A stretch of DNA of 64,000 nucleotides, taken from Rhodeus uyekii. Its lineage: Eukaryota; Chordata; Actinopteri; Cypriniformes; Acheilognathidae. The position numbers were made by a program, and so were the translations under genes. Each line of letters starts with the position of its first letter. Position 1 is the first letter of the stretch. The stretch is from assembly GCA_037043235.1 (NCBI GenBank), contig JAWRVZ010000322.1, forward strand, positions 317,001 through 381,000, in the 5' to 3' direction. Below the pieces are notes generated by a model. It was not told the DNA's origin. It did no database searches and was given only the letters and a program-made list of their open reading frames with translations. Below are positions 1 to 11,995 of this stretch, one piece after another.

Positions 1-280
1 AAATTTTTATAGGCGGAAATGAAATCGGAGATATAAATTTTTTAAGTCTTGAGCCAAGGATTCCAGGGATATAAGACACTTGAGTGTACGACAAACGGTT
101 TACGAGTTATGAGCGTGTACGCGTTTGTAGTCGCTGTAGCGCCACCTATTGCCCGATTTGCGTCATATTTTGTTACGTTCTCCCCAAATTGAGACCTACC
201 ATCTGACAAACTTTCAAGTCTCTAGACCTTACGGTTTGGTCTGCACGATAAGAAGTACGGCAGAAGAATAATAATAATAA
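1..280 (+). repeat. Unit 0: 3' tail of a type B unit
   Basis: It matches the last ~283 bp of the type B unit ending at 51137 (same GCGCCACCTATTGCCC box and same lead-in to the TAA tail). It ends in a short (TAA)n that joins directly to the next head, with no 3' hairpin. Only this tail is inside the window, so type B copies also lie upstream. Confidence 0.85.
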
Positions 281-1381
281 ATATAGCTGCTAGCAGCCAT
301 CACGGGGCCAAGCGCAAGGAGGGCATTAAATGTCATGCCGACATGGCTGGCAGCATCAGACCAACGGCAGTAAGAATCTAAAGACATTTCAATATGACTT
401 AAGTCTAAATGGCTGAAAAATCAACAATACGGTCTTTAGTATTTTGATTTAATGGTTTATCACATTCAACCAACAGGCAGCGCTGTAACCAAATTGTAGT
501 GTCAATTCATGTGGTACATTGAGAGTGTGGTGACATTGACACATGCAAAGTTTGCTTTCAATTGGGTAAACCATTGCAGAGAGAGCACTAAAGTCATGTG
601 TTTGTTAAACATAGCATCTTATAAGAAAAATCGAAATGGCAGATGCTCAAAATGGCCGATATGGGAATATTTGGTATCACAGGACTCGGCATGACCCACT
701 GGATCTAAAGAGACCAGTTTCATGATTTTTGGCCAAAGGGTTCAGAAGTTATAAGCAAAAATGTCAGTTTCTCATTACTCCTGACCACTAGGGGGCACAG
801 CGCCAAAACTCTGCAGGTAGCCTCAGACAATGATTGACATAATACACACCTCGTTTGGTCAGAAAAGGCTAATGCATTGCGGAGATAAAGCCTCAATTTC
901 ATTTTGGCGACTTTTACCCCGGATTCTTTCTCGAGTTATTCGTAAACGGTTTGACGAATCAACTTTTTTTATATACCGTTTTGTCCACATTGTCTGGAGA
1001 TGATGTGGTTCAATTTTCGTGAAAATCGCACGAACGGCCTAGGAGGAGTTCGAAAAAGTAGGTTTTTCGTAAAATTCAAAATGGCGGGAAAATTTTTATG
1101 ACGGAAAATGACGTCATAGGGTGCAATCGAATCGACTTGAGCCAAGGAATCAGTGGACGAAAGAATTTTGTTTCTAGGACATACGGTTCAAAAGTTATTA
1201 ACGTAAACGTGAGTGCAACTTTGGACAGTTGGTGGCGCTAGAGGGATTGAGTTAGAGACTCCAAAATTGTTCTGGTCAATTATTAGACTGTCCTCTATTT
1301 GTGTGCCAAATTTCATAACTTTCCCGCAAGCGGTTCTATGGGCTGTCATAGACTTCCATGGCGGAAGAAGAAGATGAATAA
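281..1381 (+). repeat. Unit 1: type C-short repeat unit, 1101 bp
   Basis: The head starts at the perfect palindrome GCTGCTAGCAGC, followed by the arm GGGGCCAAGCGC. The body holds one 720-bp period only: CTCF core at 785-798 (CCACTAGGGGGCAC), CRE at 1109-1116 and E2F-like GGCGGGAAA at 1083-1091. It ends GAAGAAGATGAATA without a 3' hairpin. Confidence 0.9.
1083..1091 (+). promoter_or_regulatory. E2F-like GGCGGGAAA motif of type C units
   Basis: ATGGCGGGAAAA overlaps a YY1-like and an E2F-like site. It is found in the type C units before the CRE. A units have TTGCGGAAAAA at the same place, so the E2F-like motif is subfamily-specific. Confidence 0.3.
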
Positions 1382-1850
1382 ATATAGCTGCAAGCAGCAA
1401 TGACGGGGCCAAGCACAAACAGGGCATTGACGTGGCCGGCAGCATAAGAGCAATTGAAGTAATCAACAACTAAATGCATTTTAATATGATTTTAGGCTAA
1501 ATGGCTGAAAAATCATTAATACAGACACTGTAATTTGAATGAAAAGTTTATCGCTTTGGACCAATAGTTGGCGCTGTGTCCAAATTGTTAGAATTGGGTC
1601 CGAGTAATGTGACAATGAAATCTGCAAAGTTTGGTGTTATTTGGACAAAACATTACTGACTTAAAGCATTAAAGTCATTTTGTCATCACTACCTCAAATT
1701 TGTAATTGCGGTATACGAAAACGGTTTTGTCTATCGACACGAAATCCATAACTTTTTGTCAGCACAGTCTGAAGATGATACGATTCGATTTTGGTGAAAA
1801 TCGGACAAACGGTCTAGGAGGAGTTTGAAAAAGTAGGTTTTTGAAGAAAA

Positions 1851-1861
1851 CAACATGGCGG
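1851..1861 (+). promoter_or_regulatory. YY1-like ATGGCGG motif
   Basis: CAACATGGCGG is close to the YY1 consensus AANATGGCGGC and recurs after the first GGAGGAGTT block in A units. Weaker ATGGCCG copies follow box 2, often as a pair 14 bp apart. The motif is short, so this is a weak call on its own. Confidence 0.3.
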
Positions 1862-2005
1862 ATATGAAATTTAGGCAAACTATGTCAAATTTGGTATCTG
1901 TGTTCTCGGTGTGACCCAAGGAACATATTAAGATCATTTGTTTTAAAATAGCTTAATGTAATCAAAAGTTATTAGCATTTTAGGAAATTGTGTTATAACT
2001 TTTGA

Positions 2006-2019
2006 CCACAAGGTGGCGC
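2006..2019 (+). promoter_or_regulatory. Second CTCF-like box (box 2)
   Basis: CCACAAGGTGGCGC matches the CTCF core at 13 of 14 positions. Unlike the perfect core it contains a CpG in GGCGC, so it could be methylation-sensitive. It is present in all A units and in C-long units; in most C-long units the CpG is lost (GGTGC). Confidence 0.45.
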
Positions 2020-2281
2020 TGCCCCGAAACTTTTGGTGTAGGTTCAAATCAAGGTCCCAAAGACACATACTGAGTTTCGTAATGATACGCCAATGCGTTT
2101 GTAAAATATAGTATTTTACGACAAATTTCAAAATGGCCGACACCCAAAATGGCAGATATAAGAAAATTTGGTATCGCACGACTCAGCATGATGCCCTGAA
2201 TCTAAAGAGACCAGTTTTATGATTTTTGAACAAAGTGTTCAGAAGTTACGAGCAAAAAACTCACTTTTTTATATCTCCTGA

Positions 2282-2295
2282 CCACTAGGGGGCAG
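2282..2295 (+). promoter_or_regulatory. Putative CTCF site, perfect core (representative of 45)
   Basis: CCACTAGGGGGCAG fits the CTCF core CCASYAGRKGGCRS at all 14 positions and is preceded by CTGA as in strong sites. It has no CpG in the core, so DNA methylation should not block it directly. Every A and C unit has one (C-long units have two), always on the + strand; positions are in the unit entries. Binding is predicted, not shown. Confidence 0.6.
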
Positions 2296-2605
2296 TGCGC
2301 CAAAACTCTGCAGGTAGCCTCAGATCATGACTACTATGACACACACCAATTTTGGTCTGAATACGCAAATGTGTTGCGGAGATATAGCCTCAATTGCATT
2401 TTTGCGGCAAATTCGTCAAAATCTTTTGCATGTTTATCAAAAACGGTTTGACCAATCAACTTGATTCTCATAACTTTTTGTCTCCATAGTCTGGAGATGA
2501 TGTGGTTCAATTTTTGTGAAAATCAGACAAACGGCCTAGGAGGAGTTTGACAAAGTAGGTTTTTCATAAAATTCAAAATTGCGGAAAAATTTTCATGACG
2601 GAAAA

Positions 2606-2613
2606 TGACGTCA
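2606..2613 (+). promoter_or_regulatory. Putative CRE (CREB/ATF) palindrome (representative of 40)
   Basis: TGACGTCA, the full 8-bp cyclic-AMP response element, sits in ATGACGTCATAGGG between the second GGAGGAGTT block and box 4 of each complete A or C unit. It is invariant in all 40 copies read. Type B units lack it. Confidence 0.45.
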
Positions 2614-2877
2614 TAGGGTGCAATCGAATCGGCTTGAGCCAAGGAATCAGTGGACAAAGGAATTTTGTTTCTAGCCCTTATGGTTCAAGAGTTATTAGCA
2701 TAAATGTAAGTGTAACTTTGGACAGTTGGTGGCGCTAGAGGGATTGAGGTTGAGACTCCAAAATTGGTGTGGTCAATGATTGGACTGTCCTCTATGTGTG
2801 TGCCAAATTTCATCATTTTCCCACTTACGGTTCTATGGGCTGCCATTGACTTCTGGGTGGAAGAAGAATAATAATAA

Positions 2878-4364
2878 CAAGCAGCAATGACGGGGCCAAG
2901 CACAAACAGGGCATTGACGTGGCCGGCAGCATAAGAGCAATTGAAGTAATCAACAACTAAATGCATTTTAATATGATTTTAGGCTAAATGGCTGAAAAAT
3001 CATTAATACAGACACTGTAATTTGAATGAAAAGTTTATCGCTTTGGACCAATAGTTGGCGCTGTGTCCAAATTGTTAGAATTGGGTCCGAGTAATGTGAC
3101 AATGAAATCTGCAAAGTTTGGTGTTATTTGGACAAAACATTACTGACTTAAAGCATTAAAGTCATTTTGTCATCACTACCTCAAATTTGTAATTGCGGTA
3201 TACGAAAACGGTTTTGTCTATCGACACGAAATCCATAACTTTTTGTCAGCACAGTCTGAAGATGATACGATTCGATTTTGGTGAAAATCGGACAAACGGT
3301 CTAGGAGGAGTTTGAAAAAGTAGGTTTTTGAATGAAACAACATGGCGGATATGAAATTTAGGCAAACTATGTCAAATTTGGTATCAGTGTTCTCGGTGTG
3401 ACCCAAGGAACATATTAAGATCATTTGTTTTAAAATAGCTTAATGTAATCAAAAGTTATTAGCATTTTTGGAAATTGTGTTATAACTTTTGACCACAAGG
3501 TGGCGCTGCCCCGAAACTTTTGGTGTAGGTTCAAATCAAGGTCCCAAAGACACATACTGAGTTTCGTAATGATACGCCAATGCGTTTGTAAAATATAGCA
3601 TTTTACGACAAATTTCAAAATGGCCGACGCCCAAAATGGCCGATATAAGAAAATTTGGTATCGCACGACTCAGCATGATGCCCTGAATCTAAAGAGACCA
3701 GTTTTATGATTTTTGACCAAAGTGTTCAGAAGTTATAAGCAAAAAAGTCAATTTTTTATATCTCCTGACCACTAGGGGGCAGTGCGCCAAAACTCTGCAG
3801 GTAGCCTCAGATTATGACTACTATGACACACACCAATTTTGGTCTGAATATGCAAATGCGTTGCGGAGATATAGCCTCAAGTTCATTTTTGCGGCAAATT
3901 CGTCGAACTCTTTCGCATGTTTATCAAAAACGGTTTGACCAATCAACTTGATTCTCATAACTTTTTGTCTCCATAGTCTGGAGATGATGTGGTTCAATTT
4001 TTGTGAGAATCAGACAAACGGCCTAGGAGGAGTTCGACAAAGTAGGTTTTTCATAAAACTCAAAATTGCGGAAAAATTTTCATGACGGAAAATGACGTCA
4101 TAGGGTGCAATCGAATCGGCTTGACCCAAGGAATCAGTGGACAAAGGAATTTTGTTTCTAGCCCTTATGGTTCAAGAGTTATTAGCATAAATGTAAGTGT
4201 AACTTTGGACAGTTGGTGGCGCTAGAGGGGTTGAGGTAGAGACTCCAAAATTGGTGTGGTCAATGATTGGACTGTCCTCTATGTGTGTGCCAAATTTCAT
4301 CATTTTCCCACTTACGGTTCTATGGGCTGCCATTGACTTCTGGGTGGAAGAAGAATAATAATAA
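2878..4364 (+). repeat. Unit 3: type A1 unit, 1487 bp, 9-bp 5' truncation
   Basis: It begins at CAAGCAGC, lacking the first nine bases ATATAGCTG, directly after TAATAA. CTCF-like box 2 is at 3493-3506, perfect core at 3769-3782, CRE at 4093-4100. No 3' hairpin. Confidence 0.9.
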
Positions 4365-5960
4365 CAAGCAGCAATGACGGGGCCAAGCACAAACAGGGCA
4401 TTGACGTGGCCGGCAGCATAAGAGCAATTGAAGTAATCAACAACTAAATGCATTTTAATATGATTTTAGGCTAAATGGCTGAAAAATCATTAATACAGAC
4501 ACTGTAATTTGAATGAAAAGTTTAGCGCTTTGGACCAATAGTTGGCGCTGTGTCCAAATTGTTAGAATTGGGTCCGAGTAATGTGACAATGAAATCTGCA
4601 AAGTTTGGTGTTATTTGGACAAAACATTACTGACTTAAAGCATTAAAGTCATTTTGTCATCACTACCTCAAATTTGTAATTGCGGTATACGAAAACGGTT
4701 TTGTCTATCGACACGAAATCCATAACTTTTTGTCAGCACAGTCTGAAGATGATACGATTCGATTTTGGTGAAAATCGGACAAACGGTCTAGGAGGAGTTT
4801 GAAAAAGTAGGTTTTTGAATGAAACAACATGGCGGATATGAAATTTAGGCAAACTATGTCAAATTTGGTATCAGTGTTCTCGGTGTGACCCAAGGAACAT
4901 ATTAAGATCATTTGTTTTAAAATAGCTTAATGTAATCAAAAGTTATTAGCATTTTTGGAAATTGTGTTATAACTTTTGACCACAAGGTGGCGCTGCCCCG
5001 AAACTTTTGGTGTAGGTTCAAATCAAGGTCCCAAAGACACATACTGAGTTTCGTAATGATACGCCAATGCGTTTGTAAAATATAGCATTTTACGACAAAT
5101 TTCAAAATGGCCGACGCCCAAAATGGCCGATATAAGAAAATTTGGTATCGCACGACTCAGCATGATGCCCTGAATCTAAAGAGACCAGTTTTATGATTTT
5201 TGACCAAAGTGTTCAGAAGTTATAAGCAAAAAAGTCAATTTTTTATATCTCCTGACCACTAGGGGGCAGTGCGCCAAAACTCTGCAGGTAGCCTCAGATT
5301 ATGACTACTATGACACACACCAATTTTGGTCTGAATATGCAAATGCGTTGCGGAGATATAGCCTCAAGTTCATTTTTGCGGCAAATTCGTCGAACTCTTT
5401 CGCATGTTTATCAAAAACGGTTTGACCAATCAACTTGATTCTCATAACTTTTTGTCTCCATAGTCTGGAGATGATGTGGTTCAATTTTTGTGAGAATCAG
5501 ACAAACGGCCTAGGAGGAGTTCGACAAAGTAGGTTTTTCATAAAATTCAAAATTGCGGAAAAATTTTCATGACGGAAAATGACGTCATAGGGTGCAATCG
5601 AATCGGCTTGAGCCAAGGAATCAGTGGACAAAGGAATTTTGTTTCTAGCCCTTATGGTTCAAAAGTTATTAGCATAAATGTAAGTGTAACTTTGGACAGT
5701 TGGTGGCGCTAGAGGGATTGAGGTAGAGACTCCAAAATTGGTGTGGTCAATGATTGGACTGTCCTCTATGTGTGTGCCAAATTTCATCATTTTCCTGCAT
5801 ACGGTTCTATGGGCTGCCATTGACTTCTGGGTGGAAGAAGAATAATAATAAGAACGAGAACGATTACAATAGGTGCCTCCGCACCTTCGGTGCTTGGCCC
5901 CTAATAAGAACGAGAACGGATACAATAGGTGCCTCCGCACCTTCGGTGCTTGGCCCCTAA
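4365..5960 (+). repeat. Unit 4: type A1 unit, 1596 bp, doubled 3' hairpin
   Basis: The same truncated CAAGCAGC start as unit 3. Box 2 at 4980-4993, core at 5256-5269, CRE at 5580-5587. The 3' end carries two tandem copies of the terminal hairpin (5868-5904 and 5924-5960). It is the first member of the 4553-bp higher-order repeat; its copy is unit 7. Confidence 0.9.
5868..5960 (+). other. Doubled 3' terminal hairpin
   Basis: Two 37-nt ends (5868-5904, 5924-5960), 56 bp apart. Each has a GCACC-TTC-GGTGC stem-loop and then TTGGCCCCTAA. The right arm GTGCTTGGCCCC is the exact reverse complement of the 5' arm GGGGCCAAGCAC. The copy is at 10421-10513. Confidence 0.85.
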
Positions 5961-7442
5961 ATATAGCTGCAAGCAGCAATGACGGGGCCAAGCACAAACA
6001 GGGCATTGACGTGGCTGGCAGCATCAGACCAATTGCAGTAAATGCATTTTAAAATGATTTTAGGCGAAATGGCTGAAAATCATAAATATAGTCACAAAAA
6101 TTTGATTGAAAAGTTTATCGCTTTGGACCAATAGATGGTGCTGTGTCCAATTTTTTTTAAAGTATTAAAGTGTTATAAAGTGTTAGAATTAAAGAGTTAT
6201 AAAATGTTATTATTAATGTGTTGTAAAGCATTAAAGTCATGTTGTCATCACTACCTCAAATATGTAAGTGCGGTATACGAGAACGGTTTTGTCTATCAAC
6301 ACGAAATCCATAACTTTTTGTCAACACAGTCTGAAGATGATACGATTCAATTTTGGTGAAAATCGGACAAACGGTCTAGGAGGAGTTTGAAAAAGTAGGT
6401 TTTTGAATGAAACAACATGGCGGATATGAAATTTAGGCAAACTATGTCAAATTTGGTATCTGTGTTCTTGGTGTGACCCAAGGAACATATTAAGATCATT
6501 TGTTTTAAAATAGCTTAATGTAATCAAAAGTTATTAGCATTTTAGGAAATTGAGTTATAACTTTTGACCACAAGGTGGCGCTGCCCCGAAACTTTTGGTG
6601 TAGGTTCAAATCAAGGTCCCAAAGACACATACTGAGTTTCGTAATGATACGCCAATGCGTTTGTAAAATATAGCATTTTACGACAAATTTCAAAATGGCC
6701 GACGCCCAAAATGGCCGATATAAGAAAATTTGGTATCGCACGACTCAGCATGATGCCCTGAATCTAAAGAGACCAGTTTTATGATTTTTGACCAAAGTGT
6801 TCAGAAGTTATAAGCAAAAAAGTCAATTTTTTATATCTCCTGACCACTAGGGGGCAGTGCGCCAAAACTCTGCAGGTAGCCTCAGATTATGACTACTATG
6901 ACACACACCAATTTTGGTCTGAATATGCAAATGCGTTGCGGAGATATAGCCTCAAGTTCATTTTTGCGGCAAATTCGTCGAACTCTTTCGCATGTTTATC
7001 AAAAACGGTTTGACCAATCAACTTGATTCTCATAACTTTTTGTCTCCATAGTCTGGAGATGATGTGGTTCAATTTTTGTGAAAATCAGACAAACGGCCTA
7101 GGAGGAGTTTGACAAAGTAGGTTTTTCATAAAATTCAAAATTGCGGAAAAAGTTTCATGACGGAAAATGACGTCATAGGGTGCAATCGAATCGGCTTGAG
7201 CCAAGGAATCAGTGGACAAAGGAATTTTGTTTCTAGCCCTTATGGTTCAAGAGTTATTAGCATAAATGTAAGTGTAACTTTGGACAGTTGGTGGCGCTAG
7301 AGGGATTGAGGTAGAGACTCCAAAATTGGTGTGGTCAATGATTGGACTGTCCTCTATGTGTGTGCCAAATTTCATCATTTTCCTGCATACGGTTCTATGG
7401 GCTGCCATTGACTTCTGGGTGGAAGAAGAATAATAATAATAA
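5961..7442 (+). repeat. Unit 5: type A2-like unit, 1482 bp
   Basis: The head variant has a GTGGCTGGCAGCATCAGACC block in place of the A1 one. An AT-rich iterated stretch (6149-6240) replaces the A1 segment after the first box. Box 2 at 6568-6581, core at 6844-6857, CRE at 7168-7175. Ends in (TAA)n without a hairpin. Its higher-order copy is unit 8. Confidence 0.9.
6149..6240 (+). repeat. AT-rich short iterated stretch
   Basis: Loose iterations of a 10-12-base motif (AAAGTGTTATA, AAAGAGTTATA, AAATGTTATTA) in unit 5. The same stretch occurs at 10702-10793, and related ones at 19664-19750 and 54912-54998. It replaces the normal A1 segment between box 1 and AAAGTCAT, so it is probably a slippage expansion. 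Confidence 0.75.
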
Positions 7443-8917
7443 ATATAGCTGCAAGCAGCAATGACGGGGCCAAGCACAAACACGGCATTGACGTGGCTGG
7501 CAGCATCAGACCAATTAAAGTAAATGCATTTTAAAATGATTTTAGGCTAAATGGCTGAAAAATCATGGATACAGACACTGTAATTTGAATTTTTTAGTTT
7601 ATCGCTTTTGACCAATAGTTGGCGCTGTGTCCAAATTGTTAGAATGTGGTCACAATGAAATCTGCAAAGTTTGGTGTTATTTGGACAAAACATTACTGAC
7701 ATAGAGCATTAAAGTCATTTTGTCATCACTACCTCAAATTTGTAATTGCGGTATACGAAAACGGTTTTGTCTATCGACACGAAATCCATAACTTTTTGTC
7801 AGCACAGTCGGAAGATGATACGATTCGATTTTGGTGAAAATCGGACAAACGGTCTGGGAGGAGTTTGAAAAAGTAGGTTTTTGAATGAAACAACATGGCG
7901 GATATGAAATTTAGGCAAACTATGTCAAATTTGGTATCTGTGTTCTCGGTGTGACCCAAGGAACATATTAAGATCATTTGTTTTAAAATAGCTTAATGTA
8001 ATCAAAAGTTATTAGCATTTTTGGAAATTGTGTTATAACTTTTGACCACAAGGTGGCGCTGCCCCGAAACTTTTGGTGTAGGTTCAAATCAAGGTCCCAA
8101 AGACACATACTGAGTTTCGTAATGATACGCCAATGCGTTTGTAAAATATAGCATTTTACGACAAATTTCAACATGGCCGACGCCCAAAATGGCCGATATA
8201 AGAAAATTTGGTATCACACGACTCAGCATGATGCCCTGAATCTAAAGAGACCAGTTTTATGATTTTTGACCAAAGTGTTCAGAAGTTATAAGCAAAAAAG
8301 TCAATTTTTTATATCTCCTGACCACTAGGGGGCAGTGCGCCAAAACTCTGCAGGTAGCCTCAGATTATGACTACTATGACACACACCAATTTTGGTCTGA
8401 ATATGCAAATGCGTTGCGGAGATATAGCCTCAAGTTCATTTTTGCGGCAAATTCGTCGAACTCTTTCGCATGTTTATCAAAAACGGTTTGACCAATCAAC
8501 TTGATTCTCATAACTTTTTGTCTCCATAGTCTGGAGATGATGTGGTTCAATTTTTGTGAGAATCAGACAAACGGCCTAGGAGGAGTTCGACAAAGTAGGT
8601 TTTTCATAAAACTCAAAATTGCGGAAAAATTTTCATGACGGAAAATGACGTCATAGGGTGCAATCGAATCGGCTTGAGCCAAGGAATCAGTGGACAAAGG
8701 AATTTTGTTTCTAGCCCTTATGGTTCAAGAGTTATTAGCATAAATGTAAGTGTAACTTTGGACAGTTGGTGGCGCTAGAGGGATTGAGGTAGAGACTCCA
8801 AAATTGGTGTGGTCAATGATTGGACTGTCCTCTATGTGTGTGCCAAATTTCATCATTTTCCCACTTACGGTTCTATGGGCTGCCATTGACTTCTGGGTGG
8901 AAGAAGAATAATAATAA
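7443..8917 (+). repeat. Unit 6: type A2 unit, 1475 bp
   Basis: Box 2 at 8046-8059, core at 8322-8335, CRE at 8646-8653. It has private differences from its copy unit 9, for example near 7810, 8171 and 8216. Its last ~370 bp resemble unit 3 rather than unit 9, so the unit is a recombinant. Ends in (TAA)n and joins a CAAGCAGC-truncated head. Confidence 0.9.
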
Positions 8918-10513
8918 CAAGCAGCAATGACGGGGCCAAGCACAAACAGGGCATTGACGTGGCCGGCAGCATAAGAGCAATTGAAGTAATCAACAACTAA
9001 ATGCATTTTAATATGATTTTAGGCTAAATGGCTGAAAAATCATTAATACAGACACTGTAATTTGAATGAAAAGTTTAGCGCTTTGGACCAATAGTTGGCG
9101 CTGTGTCCAAATTGTTAGAATTGGGTCCGAGTAATGTGACAATGAAATCTGCAAAGTTTGGTGTTATTTGGACAAAACATTACTGACTTAAAGCATTAAA
9201 GTCATTTTGTCATCACTACCTCAAATTTGTAATTGCGGTATACGAAAACGGTTTTGTCTATCGACACGAAATCCATAACTTTTTGTCAGCACAGTCTGAA
9301 GATGATACGATTCGATTTTGGTGAAAATCGGACAAACGGTCTAGGAGGAGTTTGAAAAAGTAGGTTTTTGAATGAAACAACATGGCGGATATGAAATTTA
9401 GGCAAACTATGTCAAATTTGGTATCAGTGTTCTCGGTGTGACCCAAGGAACATATTAAGATCATTTGTTTTAAAATAGCTTAATGTAATCAAAAGTTATT
9501 AGCATTTTTGGAAATTGTGTTATAACTTTTGACCACAAGGTGGCGCTGCCCCGAAACTTTTGGTGTAGGTTCAAATCAAGGTCCCAAAGACACATACTGA
9601 GTTTCGTAATGATACGCCAATGCGTTTGTAAAATATAGCATTTTACGACAAATTTCAAAATGGCCGACGCCCAAAATGGCCGATATAAGAAAATTTGGTA
9701 TCGCACGACTCAGCATGATGCCCTGAATCTAAAGAGACCAGTTTTATGATTTTTGACCAAAGTGTTCAGAAGTTATAAGCAAAAAAGTCAATTTTTTATA
9801 TCTCCTGACCACTAGGGGGCAGTGCGCCAAAACTCTGCAGGTAGCCTCAGATTATGACTACTATGACACACACCAATTTTGGTCTGAATATGCAAATGCG
9901 TTGCGGAGATATAGCCTCAAGTTCATTTTTGCGGCAAATTCGTCGAACTCTTTCGCATGTTTATCAAAAACGGTTTGACCAATCAACTTGATTCTCATAA
10001 CTTTTTGTCTCCATAGTCTGGAGATGATGTGGTTCAATTTTTGTGAGAATCAGACAAACGGCCTAGGAGGAGTTCGACAAAGTAGGTTTTTCATAAAATT
10101 CAAAATTGCGGAAAAATTTTCATGACGGAAAATGACGTCATAGGGTGCAATCGAATCGGCTTGAGCCAAGGAATCAGTGGACAAAGGAATTTTGTTTCTA
10201 GCCCTTATGGTTCAAAAGTTATTAGCATAAATGTAAGTGTAACTTTGGACAGTTGGTGGCGCTAGAGGGATTGAGGTAGAGACTCCAAAATTGGTGTGGT
10301 CAATGATTGGACTGTCCTCTATGTGTGTGCCAAATTTCATCATTTTCCTGCATACGGTTCTATGGGCTGCCATTGACTTCTGGGTGGAAGAAGAATAATA
10401 ATAAGAACGAGAACGATTACAATAGGTGCCTCCGCACCTTCGGTGCTTGGCCCCTAATAAGAACGAGAACGGATACAATAGGTGCCTCCGCACCTTCGGT
10501 GCTTGGCCCCTAA
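8918..10513 (+). repeat. Unit 7: type A1 unit, 1596 bp, copy of unit 4
   Basis: The same length, same 9-bp 5' truncation and same doubled hairpin (10421-10457 and 10477-10513) as unit 4, offset 4553 bp. Box 2 at 9533-9546, core at 9809-9822, CRE at 10133-10140. Confidence 0.92.
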
Positions 10514-11995
10514 ATATAGCTGCAAGCAGCAATGACGGGGCCAAGCACAAACAGGGCATTGACGTGGCTGGCAGCATCAGACCAATTGCAGTAAATGCAT
10601 TTTAAAATGATTTTAGGCGAAATGGCTGAAAATCATAAATATAGTCACAAAAATTTGATTGAAAAGTTTATCGCTTTGGACCAATAGATGGTGCTGTGTC
10701 CAATTTTTTTTAAAGTATTAAAGTGTTATAAAGTGTTAGAATTAAAGAGTTATAAAATGTTATTATTAATGTGTTGTAAAGCATTAAAGTCATGTTGTCA
10801 TCACTACCTCAAATATGTAAGTGCGGTATACGAGAACGGTTTTGTCTATCAACACGAAATCCATAACTTTTTGTCAACACAGTCTGAAGATGATACGATT
10901 CAATTTTGGTGAAAATCGGACAAACGGTCTAGGAGGAGTTTGAAAAAGTAGGTTTTTGAATGAAACAACATGGCGGATATGAAATTTAGGCAAACTATGT
11001 CAAATTTGGTATCTGTGTTCTTGGTGTGACCCAAGGAACATATTAAGATCATTTGTTTTAAAATAGCTTAATGTAATCAAAAGTTATTAGCATTTTAGGA
11101 AATTGAGTTATAACTTTTGACCACAAGGTGGCGCTGCCCCGAAACTTTTGGTGTAGGTTCAAATCAAGGTCCCAAAGACACATACTGAGTTTCGTAATGA
11201 TACGCCAATGCGTTTGTAAAATATAGCATTTTACGACAAATTTCAAAATGGCCGACGCCCAAAATGGCCGATATAAGAAAATTTGGTATCGCACGACTCA
11301 GCATGATGCCCTGAATCTAAAGAGACCAGTTTTATGATTTTTGACCAAAGTGTTCAGAAGTTATAAGCAAAAAAGTCAATTTTTTATATCTCCTGACCAC
11401 TAGGGGGCAGTGCGCCAAAACTCTGCAGGTAGCCTCAGATTATGACTACTATGACACACACCAATTTTGGTCTGAATATGCAAATGCGTTGCGGAGATAT
11501 AGCCTCAAGTTCATTTTTGCGGCAAATTCGTCGAACTCTTTCGCATGTTTATCAAAAACGGTTTGACCAATCAACTTGATTCTCATAACTTTTTGTCTCC
11601 ATAGTCTGGAGATGATGTGGTTCAATTTTTGTGAAAATCAGACAAACGGCCTAGGAGGAGTTTGACAAAGTAGGTTTTTCATAAAATTCAAAATTGCGGA
11701 AAAAGTTTCATGACGGAAAATGACGTCATAGGGTGCAATCGAATCGGCTTGAGCCAAGGAATCAGTGGACAAAGGAATTTTGTTTCTAGCCCTTATGGTT
11801 CAAGAGTTATTAGCATAAATGTAAGTGTAACTTTGGACAGTTGGTGGCGCTAGAGGGATTGAGGTAGAGACTCCAAAATTGGTGTGGTCAATGATCGGAC
11901 TGTCCTCTATGTGTGTGCCAAATTTCATCATTTTCCTGCATACGGTTCTATGGGCTGCCATTGACTTCTGGGTGGAAGAAGAATAATAATAATAA
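10514..11995 (+). repeat. Unit 8: type A2-like unit, 1482 bp, copy of unit 5
   Basis: Near-identical to unit 5, including the AT-rich stretch (10702-10793); one visible difference lies near 11895 (GATCGG versus GATTGG). Box 2 at 11121-11134, core at 11397-11410, CRE at 11721-11728. Confidence 0.92.

Larger units (their letters stand above)
1382..2877 (+). repeat. Unit 2: type A1 repeat unit, 1496 bp (reference A unit)
   Basis: The head GCTGCAAGCAGC is followed by the 5' arm GGGGCCAAGCAC. Four CTCF-like boxes, all on the + strand, lie at 1561 (12 of 14 matches to CCASYAGRKGGCRS), 2006 (13 of 14), 2282 (14 of 14) and 2722 (12 of 14). The conserved GGAGGAGTT block occurs twice, starting near 1803 and 2525 (722 bp apart). 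CRE is at 2606-2613. The unit ends in (TAA)n with no hairpin and joins a 5'-truncated head. Confidence 0.92.

Noticed and set aside
301..360. A p53-type site in CATGCCGACATGG of C heads
   Set aside because: The half-sites fail the purine/pyrimidine rule at several positions.
6505..6741. A 78-residue open frame on the - strand, repeated in about 20 A units
   Set aside because: It is kept only because the DNA units are near-identical. It is shortened or absent in several units, changes between copies alter residues freely, and it has no recognisable domain or start context.
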